From: Cercospora beticola | Lineage: Eukaryota; Ascomycota; Dothideomycetes; Mycosphaerellales; Mycosphaerellaceae | Assembly (NCBI RefSeq): GCF_033473495.1 | Contig: NC_088935.1 | Coordinates: 2,852,001 to 2,916,000 of the forward strand | DNA: 64,000 bases | Direction of reading: 5' to 3' | Shown: positions 33,012 through 43,059 of the stretch, in pieces | Layout: every line of letters starts with the position of its first letter | How positions within the stretch are numbered: the first letter of the stretch is position 1 | Translations under genes and position numbers: made by a program | The notes under the pieces: model-generated | Database searches by the model: none | The model's input: the letters and a program-made list of their open reading frames with translations, nothing else | Told to the model about the DNA's origin: nothing

Positions 33012-36000
33012 CATTTCAGCTCACGTGCAAAGCGTGCACTCATCCGCTGACCTAGGTACCCATCAGCGACCAAATAAGCATAACCTCTACGGAATTCACT
33101 TACCTTTCGTCATGTTTTTAGTGCCACGAGTCTGTCGTGGGCGCCCTCCTATCGCGGCTTGGCTGAACTGTTGGCTGCTATGGGCTTCAGCTCGACCCGA
33201 GCCCTCGGCCACATTCTGCCATCCATAACCTACTGCGAGGTCCTTGGTGGACTTGTGCTTGATCTGAGGCGCAGCTTTGCGCACGCTGGCGTCGGTATCC
33301 GCTCCACGCTGGCCATGCCGAGAGCCAAGATACAAGCCCGTATCTACTGGCTGGTTCGTGATGACATCTGGAGAGCTACTCTGCCCGGCAACTGCTCCTT
33401 GCATGGCAGTATCGGACCCATGGGGCGGCTTCGGAGTCACGTAATGTGGGAAGAATCGACTCCCCGAGCCCTGAGTATGCATTGCGTTTGGGGCGCGCTG
33501 CAGACCGGCATTTGGCTTCAAGCGCTTTGCAGAAGAGTTCGGGCGCGGCATTCGTGTCACGGGATTGCTGTCGTGGTCGTTCTCGACTCCTGTCCCCGTC
33601 CTGGCATGCTGGTCCTCATGATCCTCATAGGCAATGATTGGTTGGCTCAATGTCTGGCTTGCATTGAAGCCAGCGAATGTAGGCAAATCTTGTTGTGGAA
33701 CAGAAGATCGCGCTGCGGTTGGAACGACGGAACGCTTCTCATGCGGTTGCTCAATCTTGCCGCCGTTTCGAGCTCCTAGCTCACGGTTCTGTCTCGATAC
33801 TAGTGGTGAAGACATCTTAGCTTGATGGTTAATGAAATCTTCCCAACATTGGGACTCTTCAATCACTGGCCCAAGGGAGTTTTGCGACATGGCCGCATCC
33901 TGCATCATGGCTCCGGACACATCGTCCTGTAATTCTTCCACGACTGCAGGTAACGTTGGAATTTGGCCAGACTGTACGACCGATCTCGTTGCAAGATCAC
34001 CTTGGACTCCAGTGATGGCGGCGCTCTGCGATCGATTCGTTCCCGTGGCACCGCTTGGCTGCTGACTACAGGGTACAATGACAGTTGAATTTGTCGAGCC
34101 GAGAGTTTCTAGAACACCTTGAGCGGCACCTGGAATGCCTCTAATCGCGGACAGCTCGTCGGTGAGTCGCCGGCATTCTGCGAGAGCTCGAGCCTTCTCA
34201 CGTTCAGAGTCGGCCACTTGGTTGGTCAAGCGAGTGACTTCCTTCTTGTGCTCTTGAAGGTGATCGGCCCGGACGCGCTCGAGCTCGTGCTGATGCTTGC
34301 GTCGATCCTCTGCATGCTTTGACAACTCGGCTCCCATCTGCTCTACACGGTGCTGCAGGGTTTCGACTCGTCTCTGGCACGTGACTTCCTTGTCCTCCAG
34401 CTGACGGCGAGCATCGTTCTGAGATTGCTCCAGCTTATGCTCTGCCGCATGCAACCCCTGCTTGGAAATTTCGAGCTGGTTCTTGATGCTTTCGAGTTCC
34501 TGACTGAGCTTCTGTTTCGTCTCGTTCGTCTCCTGCAGGTGCTGTTTCTGCGCTTCATGTTGCACATTCAGTGACGCATTTGTTTTCTCCAGGTGGCTGT
34601 TCGTGGTCACGAGTTCGTTCGTGCGGTTCTGTAAGCTCTGAACTTCCGCTTCCTTGTTGCGAGCCAGCTCTTGCAGCTTTTGAAGCTCGCTTTCACGGAG
34701 AGAGGGCATTGTGGCTTTGCTCCTGACAGAAACCAATTCCGCTTCGAGCTGCTCCACTCTCGTGCTCAATTGCTTCAGCTTGTTCTCGCTCTCCATCTTC
34801 GTGTGAATATGCAGATCGTTGGCGGCTTTGGTGGTCTCCTTCCTCGCTGTTTCCACTGCCACCGCCAATTTGTCCTCATACTGTTGCTGGTCGAGGTCTG
34901 GACAAACATGTGCAGTCCAATCAGCCAGCTCTTTCTGAAGCGCCTCTACACTTGCACGCAGTGACTCGGTCTCACCGGTCATCGCTGCAAGGTCTGAATT
35001 TGTGGTTTGCAAAAGCCGTGCCTTTTCCTGTAATTCGAGTTCAACGCGAGCCAACTTCTCCGAGTGCGTGTTTTCGCAGGACTTCTGTTGCGCAGCGAGC
35101 TGAGTCTGTAGAGCCCCGTGCTGTGCTTGGACGGCGGCCAATTCTCTTGTGCGACTGTCCAGGTTGGAAGCCAGGTCTGTAGCTCCATCCTTCGTAGCTT
35201 GTAGCTGCTGCCTGAGGTGTGCCATGGTCTCACGATCAACAATCGTTTGTTCGGCTAACTTGATTTGTTGGCTCAGGCTGGCCCTCAAATCCTCCAACGC
35301 GTCGTCGAAGTGCTTCTTGAGGGAGACATCGATTCCAGAGTCCAAGTCGTGCGTTGGAATGTGAGCAGCAACACTGCACACATGTTAGCAACGATGCGTA
35401 TGCATGAATTGTATCTGTGCAACGGCAGGGAACGTTTCGCCGTAGACTCAAGTGGTTGCATCTGCTTGCACAGGGCATCAAGACTTACCTGGTTGAGACA
35501 GAGTCCAATACTGCTTTGATCGATGCAACACTCTCTACGGTTGTGGCCAGTTGTGAATTCAGGCCCGTTGATGCAGCCAGCAGCTTCTCCAGCAACTCAT
35601 TTGAATTGCCGCGGTCTCCATTGTCCAGGTCTGCCTGGATTTTGTGTAGCTTGTCGAGGATGTTACGGGCATAAGACTTTATCTCAGGAAGAACGTTGTG
35701 ATTCACATTCGCGTCCAGCTGTGTCTGCAAATGCTGTCGATTACTCTTCTCCGTGGAAAGAACGTTGGATTGGTCAAGCAGCTGCTCCTCGAGCGATTTG
35801 GTCCGAGCCCGAAGGACTGCAAGATCGTTTGTAGCATCTCGGGCAAGCTGCAATGCTTCACTCTTCAAATGAGTCGCCTTCTCGAGCAGTGCATCCTGTG
35901 CGGCCATCTGCTCGGCGGATCTTGCCTCGACTTGGTCAGCGATTCTGTGGCGAGCGTCCAAGTCCTGTTTGAGAGTGTGCATGTCCTTGCCGAGGCCTTC

Positions 36001-37016
36001 CATGAATATCTTCAGTGTCTTCGCTTGATTTTGTAGTCGGTCCACTCGCCCCTGCTGCTGCTCGTTCAAAACGTGTGAATCTCCATCAGTGGGCTGTACA
36101 GCCTGCATGCCAGATTTGTGTTCGGGATCGTCAATAGTCTCAACGTCTCCAATACTACTCTCCGCCCCGAGTGTACGGGACTCATCAGAAAGCTCTGCCT
36201 GGCGGCTGTCGGTTGGAACTTGTGTCTCTGGCAGAGCCTGTTCGCGACGCGTGGGCTGTAAAGCTGCCCAGAATGGTCTGGCACGGCTTGAGCTTGAGGA
36301 ACCAGCGGTCCGCGTCGTCGAAAATGTACTACGTCGCGATAGAGCTTGCTCGAGTGGTACCTGGCGGAGCTGCAAACGAGAAGCATGTGTCTGCAGAGGC
36401 AAGTGAGAAGAGTGACGGTTTCCAGGCTGTGTTGATTTGACTCGCAGATGCTGAGCTCGGGGAACGCCATAGGAAGACTTCCGCTCAGCACTTTGTGGGC
36501 TCGTCTCTTGCTTCTCCAAGGCTTGCGTCCTCTTTCGCTTCCCTAGCACTGGTTCCTCAGGGTTACGAGGAACAGGAGCAGGGGAAAGCGTAATCTCAGG
36601 TCGATGTATCGGAACCGCGCCACTTGATCGCTGCACTGCCTCATGTCAATTGATCTGGCTCTTCGGAAAACTATGGCTTTTGACACAATCCTGCTTGGGG
36701 TTTCAAACATACTGTCATGGAGTGTTGCGTCTGGAGGTACGTGGTTCTCCGTCGCCGTCTCGATATCGGAGCCTAAACCGTTGAGCCGATCAGGCGCAGG
36801 CTCTTGGCTGTACATGATCGGCTCTGTGGATGGAAGCCAATGACCGCTGCTTGGGCCAGAGCGCTCTCCGCTTGCAAGTGCAAGGCCGCTCGCGGAGTCA
36901 TTCTCAGGCAGTTGAGAATCGCAGTTCTGAGTGAAAGCGTCCTCGCCATAGCCATCACGCATCATCTCATCGCGGATGTCGTCCGGGTTACATTCTTTCG
37001 CGGACATGCTGGCCAT
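33012..37016 (-). CDS. large coiled-coil protein, function unknown
   Basis: Four exons, 37016-36713, 36635-35489, 35373-33104 and 33052-33012, give 1253 residues. The first 340 residues are disordered, rich in Ser/Gln/Arg and acidic patches, with KRKRTQALEK as a possible nuclear signal. From about residue 350 to 870 there is an almost unbroken coiled coil of Glu/Gln/Lys heptads, interrupted near 480. The tail (about 900-1253) is disordered, with a QCWEDFINHQAKM patch and basic SSAKRLKPN. The last intron is inferred from a consensus GTAAGT donor and correct phase; if unspliced, translation ends at 33096 after TKGK. I do not recognise the family. The layout resembles structural proteins of the nucleus or spindle, but that is a guess. 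Confidence 0.7.
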
Positions 37017-37827
37017 CTCGCACTCGGATGCCTGAGGCGGCACGCCCTGCAACAAGGGTGATGGGTTTTGTACAAATGAATGGTGTTAGCGCGAAAGGGG
37101 GGCACGATGATAGAGGAGATACGTGCAGCGAGCAATTGATCGGGGGCCAGCAGGCAGGCAAGCTGCTGCTGCCAGGTTGAGGGAGTTAGCTGCGCGGAAG
37201 GCACATTGCCACGCACTTGCTCCTACCGATTGAGATGGCAAGCACGTACGTACGTACAGGATGTAAAGTCATGTTACTGTATGGCTCGCTCAGTAGCATC
37301 ATTGTCGACATCTCACTTGCGACTGAGCACGTCGCCGTGGCGCACGATATCCGGCTCGTTCCTGCGTCGCTGTCTATGATAAGAGGGAATTACGGGTACA
37401 AAAGCGTAACCCTCGCCGCCTAACACCTTTCAATACGTCCATGCGATGATGCCAGCTCGGAGCATCTGCAGGTGTAGGAGGTAGGAAAAGGACAGAGTGA
37501 AGTTGCACGACGTGATGCAGGCACTGCTTCGCTTGGCTCTGTCGTCGCCGACCAATCACCACCGCGAACCCGTAGCCGCCGGATCAGCACGACCACTTCA
37601 CTCGAACACAGCATCTTGCGTTTCACGCATCTCATTGGATCATTGCCCCAAGCGCCTCCTATATTGATTGGGACGTAAAATGTGATCACGATTCTCATGC
37701 GCGCCGGTTGGTCATGGTCGCGCGCCGAGCGCGCTTCACCACGAACAGTGGTAGATAGTAGGTCGTCGTCCCGTCGCCGTACTTTTCAGTGAGTACTCGC
37801 CGTTGCCTTTCACAGCAGGGTTCAATT
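37017..37827. other. divergent intergenic region
   Basis: This lies between the minus-strand coiled-coil gene and the plus-strand membrane-protein gene. It contains a short ACGT tandem run near 37244-37256. It presumably holds two promoters. Confidence 0.4.
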
Positions 37828-38436
37828 ATGAGGCTCGCCCATGCCCTGCCCATCACGGGCTGTATCTCGATGGCAGCTGCTGGGGTTCTCAGGCGACAAG
37901 ACAGCTCCTCGACAGGTGCGACCTCGACGACAGCCGACAACGGCACGGGAATCACTGGATCAGCAAGCAATATCGACGCAGATGCCGGGGCTTCAGGCTC
38001 GCAATCGGGATCTTTCAACTTGTCCAAAGGTGGACTGATTGCCATCATCGTGGTAGTAGCATTTGTGGCGATTATCGGAGGTGAGATTCATGTGTGAGCA
38101 ATACGAGGAGGATGTTAATTGACTTGGTACCTAGTCGCTTCTACAGTGCTCTGGGTCCTGGCAAAACGACGCCAATGGAACGTCCGACAATCCATTAAGC
38201 GTGCTTCCCGCCGACTCACTGGCCGAGCTGGTCGAGAAGGGACGCGAGAGAGGCAGTCAAAGCGCATTGGTATGCAAATGAGTAGTAATATGGAACGCGG
38301 ACACAAGCGTGGCGTGGTCGTGCAAGTGAACGATACTGGAAAGGAGTCGCGAAGCACGTCACAACCTGATCCGAACCAGAGCGAAGTGAAAGGCAAGTGG
38401 GCGGAAAAGCTGTGGAGAAATGATTGGCAGAAGTGA
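37828..38436 (+). CDS. single-pass membrane protein, function unknown
   Basis: Two exons, 37828-38080 and 38135-38436, encode 184 residues; the intron (GTGAGA donor, CTAG acceptor) keeps phase and completes the membrane helix. The N-terminus (MRLAHALPITGCISMAAAG) looks like a signal peptide, followed by a short Ser/Thr/Gly/Asp-rich ectodomain. A membrane helix (GGLIAIIVVVAFVAIIGVAS) leads into a basic cytosolic tail (AKRRQWNVRQSIKRASRRL). Signal, Ser/Thr-rich stretch, one helix and a basic tail is a layout shared by fungal wall-stress sensors, but the ectodomain lacks a WSC domain and is very short, so I make no functional claim. Its stop lies 71 bases from that of the Nse2 gene. Confidence 0.72.
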
Positions 38437-38507
38437 TGCATTGAGCAGCTTATGGTTCACGATTGTATTTGTAGCTCACTGAAGAGTGGCACATTGTTCT
38501 GCCCGCC

Positions 38508-39845
38508 TCAGTCCTCCATTTCGTCGTCACTTTCGTCAAGATCCACTACTTGGCTAGGGCGAGGTGGTTGCGAGTGCTGAGGTCGTGCAGTAGAAGCTGT
38601 AGATCGAGGCTCGGGCTTGACTGGAGGCTGCATCTGGTGAGAAGCGCCATCCGCATCATTGTCATCGTCATCATCAATGATATGACCTCTGCCCTGTGTT
38701 CCGTTGCCCATCTCACTGCCGCTGTCGTCCTCGGCCTCTTGCTGTTGTCTGTTTCTCTGTATGCGCTGGATTTTACGTATCGTCAACATATCCGGACGCA
38801 CATCACCTTTCTCGAGCATCGCGCTGCACCCAGGGACGGGACACTGGGCTGCCTTGGGTCTCATTGCGGAATGCGCGATAAGCTCCAGTATTGCAAACGA
38901 TTCGAAAGTATGTCGGCATTTGGTCGACGTCAGAGGTTCCTTGAATTCCTGAAGCGTGAGCGGACACTTCGTGCTGATCTGCCCTCGTATGACCTCAATA
39001 TCATCGTCAGACGCATCCGGGTCGTTTTCGTCTCGACGTTCGCCAGGCGCCGGAGCACCAGCCTCTGTGAACCATTGGCTCGCGTCTGGTGGATCTGTAT
39101 CTGGGTGCTGAGCATCGTGAAGGATGCTCTTGAAATTCGCATACTCCTTGTTCTCGGCATAGCGCTCGTATAGAGGCAGCCCGTGGAACTTTTCTCTAGA
39201 TTGCTGAACACATTTGTCAAATACCTCCATCGGTGCGCTCTGAGAGCCACCGGCCGGGTCGGTAGGATCCCAGTGCTGCTCAGTACTTTCCACAACGTCC
39301 TCCTCCTCCTCATCCTCATCGGCATCGTCGCGAGTCCCTGCCCGGCGCCGGGTCTGCGGTTGCGTGTGCTGTGTAGTCGCCTGCGTACTGGCGTTCGCCT
39401 TCGCATCGGACTCTGCTGCCTTTACCGCGTCTTGCAGGGCGCTCGAGCTCACGCGACAGTCCACCAGGCCGCGCATCTCCTTCTCCATCCGTGCTGTCAT
39501 GCTGTCGACCTTCTCGCGCGTGTCCTGTACTTGTTGCTCAAACTCGGCAAGGCGCTCCGATCTTGAGCCTTGAGCCTCTTTCCGTTGTCTAGCCGCCAGC
39601 TTTTGTTCGAGTTCCCGCAGCCTATCGTGCAGCGCTGCGCCAGTTGTCGTCAGCTCATGCTGGGCCTGCGTGATATGCCCGTCCAGCCTTTGAACATTGT
39701 GTTTTCTCAGCACATTGGCGAGAGCGCGCTGAGCATCAGGGTTCAGTGGGAAGGTTGGCGGCTGGTAGTCGGGCAGTGTCGCATTCCCCTGAGTGCGACT
39801 AGATGGCCCTGGTGTCGCAGTAGGTTGGCGGACTCGCGCAGACAT
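38508..39845 (-). CDS. Nse2/Mms21-type E3 SUMO ligase
   Basis: A single exon of 445 residues from the ATG at 39845. A coiled-coil region (about residues 40-150) is the part that in the family docks on the Smc5 arm. The SP-RING (zf-Nse) lies at about 291-345: CPLTLQEF, a C-R-H triplet in STKCRHTFES, and CPVPGC give the Cys/His pattern of this variant RING, which binds one zinc. Flanking it are two strings that fit SUMO-interacting motifs next to acid clusters: DDDIEVIRG before the RING and VVDLDESDDE at the extreme C-terminus. The Smc5/6 complex acts in repair and rDNA stability, and Nse2 sumoylates its subunits. The protein is longer than yeast Mms21 (267 residues), because of an acidic linker and the tail. 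Confidence 0.87.
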   Translation of the reverse strand: MSARVRQPTATPGPSSRTQGNATLPDYQPPTFPLNPDAQRALANVLRKHNVQRLDGHITQAQHELTTTGAALHDRLRELEQKLAARQRKEAQGSRSERLAEFEQQVQDTREKVDSMTARMEKEMRGLVDCRVSSSALQDAVKAAESDAKANASTQATTQHTQPQTRRRAGTRDDADEDEEEEDVVESTEQHWDPTDPAGGSQSAPMEVFDKCVQQSREKFHGLPLYERYAENKEYANFKSILHDAQHPDTDPPDASQWFTEAGAPAPGERRDENDPDASDDDIEVIRGQISTKCPLTLQEFKEPLTSTKCRHTFESFAILELIAHSAMRPKAAQCPVPGCSAMLEKGDVRPDMLTIRKIQRIQRNRQQQEAEDDSGSEMGNGTQGRGHIIDDDDDNDADGASHQMQPPVKPEPRSTASTARPQHSQPPRPSQVVDLDESDDEMED

Positions 39846-40154
39846 CTTGTTGTTGGTTGGCTGGTTTTCGAGTGGTCGGTCGACGCGAAGTGGGAAAGAC
39901 GCGTGCGAAGCATCGAGGGGCGACGCGACGAGCGGAGGAACGGCCGCCGACTTTCCCGAAGGCCGGAAGGCACGTTGCACAGTTGGAACGATGCGGACTT
40001 TCTTTGCGAACTATCTTTGCGGTCTAAAATACCTGCTGTATCCATCAAGAGGCCAGAATGGAACTGTCTATGGCAACTCTTCTCCATCTTCAATCCGTCC
40101 TGCACTCGCTCATCAAGACCCGAACACTCGAAAAACTCCATCCGACACCATCTC
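39846..40154. other. intergenic between two minus-strand genes
   Basis: A 309-base gap between the Nse2 start and the carrier stop. The minus strand stays open in frame with Nse2 up to 39980, but that extension lacks similarity and is read as leader. Confidence 0.4.
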
Positions 40155-41414
40155 TTACTTTGTGATGAAATTCAGATAATCAGCGACAATCAATGTAACC
40201 ATTGCATGCGGCGCAATGCGGACGTAATAAGTCGAGAATCCGCGGTAGAAGCGCAGCGGACCTTCTTCTCGAATGACTTTTTGGAAGCAATCAACGAATC
40301 CTTTGTATGGAAGCTTGCCATCAGGTCCGCGGGACTGCTTCTGGAGTCTGGTCTTCACGAAGTCGAACGGCAAGCTGAAGAAAGATGCGAAGAATCCGGC
40401 GATGGCAGATGCGGTCAAAGTCTGAGTCCTTGGGCCCATTGAAGAGTCCTTCAGGCGCGCTTTCGCCTCAGAGAAGAATGCCAATTGTCCAAAGTTCAGA
40501 GCCATCGCTCGCACAACAGTCGGCGACGCACCAGCCCAAAGCCGGGCCACGCCTTCATTCTTTGCGATTCTCATCAGCGCATCGCCGACACCCTTGTAAT
40601 TGGCTCTTTCTGCCTTGGGCTTCAGGCCATCCGATTGCATGCGGATCAGTGCCAGGTCTGCGGGGTTTCCGACAAATGCTGCGATGCCACCAGCCGCCAG
40701 ACCGGCAGCCGCACGTTCCTTGAATCCAATTGTTGTACCTTGCTCTTTTGCTCGTGTGCTCAAGGACTTCATGAAAGTGTCGAAGAATCCGAGACGGGCG
40801 GTTGTGTACACTGCTTGTCGCAGGAGGCCAGCGGACAGACCAGTATACAGGTCCATTACCTTGCCAGCAGCGATGATCTCGCGTGTGACGCTGAGCGGCG
40901 TTGGCTTGGGCCCCGTCTTCACACCTTCGCCAGCTACAATTGTCAAACGAAAGTCAGCTTGCATCTCGAGAAGATTTGCGATCACATTGAATGAAGCTTC
41001 GTGCTGGCCGCAGCACGTGGAGCTACGACTGAGGTTAAGACGCACCTAGTTGCAGTCGAACCTGCGCTTATCCATTAGCATGCAATTCTGGGCCAGGTCT
41101 CTGCGAATAAGCAGGTTCAAATCGACACGGCAACCTGCCCCATGCTTCGAGGTGCTTGAGAGGAATGCCTTGAGCTGACTTACCTTGATCATGTCGATCG
41201 GCTGGATACACGTCGTCGCGACCATGCCCGCTGCTCCACCATTGATGAAAGGTAGGGCTACTCGCATGACAGGTGAGTGCAGGAAGTCCTGCTTCGCTTT
41301 CTGTGGGTTCTCGGTGGCCTTCTGCATGGCTGCTGGAGCTTCTTCCACCGCGCCTTTGGCCGCTGTGAGAGCGCCTTCAGCTTTTCGCTTCGCTGCTTCA
41401 ACGATTGAAGCCAT
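40155..41414 (-). CDS. mitochondrial carrier, oxoglutarate/malate type
   Basis: Three exons, 41414-41184, 41061-41046 and 40933-40155, encode 341 residues. The middle exon has only 16 bases, which restore QPIDMIKVRLQLAGEG. The three mitochondrial carrier signatures are present: PIDMIK in repeat one, PADLALIRM in repeat two and PFDFVKTRL in repeat three. LYTGLSAGLLRQAVYTTARLG matches the oxoglutarate carrier subgroup. Members exchange 2-oxoglutarate for malate or related dicarboxylates across the inner membrane. The first 50 residues are a polar Ala/Lys/Glu-rich extension (EAAKRKAEGALTAAKGAVEE) not present in the animal protein. A related dicarboxylate carrier is the main alternative for substrate. 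Confidence 0.9.
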
Positions 41415-43059
41415 CTTTGCTGAAGCTGCTTTAAAGGTATCGGTTCTTGTGGTGTTTGCTTGCTCACAAGATGTTTGCAGATGGTTGCGGGAAACACTGG
41501 TGCGTAGCTTTTCAAGCTCTGTGCTTAGGTCTCAAGTCAGTACGCGACAATAATCTAGTTTCATGACGGATGATTGTTCATGACCGAAGTCGCTTGCCGC
41601 AGTCAATGCGTTCTTCTTAGCGATGTCGACTGCGCAAGGCTCGTGAAGCGCTCCGAATGTACCCGCGAGTGACACTCACATGTTAGAGACACAGCCAAAC
41701 TGCCTAGCAGCAAAGCCGAGCGCCCCGCAAACTGCCCAACACTTCTTCAGAGGTCTCTCAACACCACATAACACGCCCAATCGGTCGACACTTGAGGATT
41801 TGCGAGGGTAGCTAACTGACAAACAAGCTAGGCAATCGGTCACGTTGCCCTGATATGATGGGCTCTAGGAGGTCAATCTGTGGTTGGACTAGCGGAGGAG
41901 CAAGCTGGAGCTCCCCTTCTTCGGTCAGGCGGTAAGGTAGAGCGAGGTCAAGCAGTGGGAGCAGGACGGAAATGACATTCAGGTGTATCTGTCGTGGCAT
42001 AGCTGGTACAGACGCCACCTGACCGTCGTCATGTACCTGTGTATCGATGCGGGGAACAGCTGGGTAGCCATTCACGAGGCAGAGAGGCGTGCCATGTAAC
42101 GTGACCGAGCTTCTCATCCTTGAGGATGGGACATGGACGAACGCACGAACGCGTGTTTGCGAATAACAAAAGACCAACTTTACCTTCTGCCTGTGTTGTC
42201 GATGATCAAGTCGTCGTCAATAGATCGTCGCTGTATGCCACGCGAAGGCGTAGCTCTTCGGGCCCGGATCTTTCCGCGCAACGCTGCCAACATCAATGGC
42301 AGTGATGTCGGCTTCGTATGGTGCTCGATCGGACCAATGCGCTGGCACGCATTATTCCGTGCCTATTTTCAGGCGGTGTCGAAGACTCACACGTGCAGCA
42401 CCTGTGCAGACCGTCACTTCCCACCCCCGCACGCTCACGATTGGGGGCTATTCCGAGTCCTTCTCGCCAAGGCTCGGGTAAAACATTGAGCCTCACGGTT
42501 GATGCGAAGACGGACGGAGCACAGATGAAGCACGACAGCCTTGGTATCTCTGGGCTATGCTAAGGTGTTCACCTATATGTAAGTCGTATTGGTGGATGAT
42601 GGCTGCGTTGGAGAAAGTGCGAACGTAGCGTTGGCATGCATGAGCATCTTCACTAGCTGAGGCAGTTTCCGACGACACCGACCTACTCTCTCTCCTCTCA
42701 AGCGCAGTGGTACGTTCGCGTCTTCACCTTTCAGGCCACGCAGTGCAATGTTGCTACAACGCTGTGTAGAGGCCTATCCGTACCGTTCGCCAGGATCATC
42801 CATTCGTCATCTCGTCATGGCAGGCGTGGGTGAAGGAATGGTGATCGATCGCAGTTGTAACCGAGTCGACCCCCAAAACCGCGGCTCAGGCTTAACGACT
42901 GTTGGGTCGAAGGTGCTGCCAGCCCTTGGTCCTGATGGACTCCGTTCTGGACAGGTTTCCGGCCATACGAACGTGGCGTCCATTAGTTCAGCGAACCTCT
43001 TTGCGCTCTTTGCATCTCAAAATGTTGGATGTGATCATTGAAAACATCACTGTTGCCTT
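41415..43059. other. intergenic, nothing recognised
   Basis: About 1.6 kb between the carrier start and the stop of the ataxin-10-like gene, both minus. Frames of about 120 codons (41812-42177 minus, 42133-42489 plus) overlap one another, and neither has a domain or credible composition. No repeats were noted. Confidence 0.45.

Noticed and set aside
37828..38436. WSC/Mid2-type wall sensor assignment
   Set aside because: Layout fits loosely, but the ectodomain is too short and lacks the cysteines of known sensors.
41812..42177. 122-codon minus-strand open frame
   Set aside because: Hydrophobic end but no family match and no conserved-looking motif; isolated in intergenic DNA.
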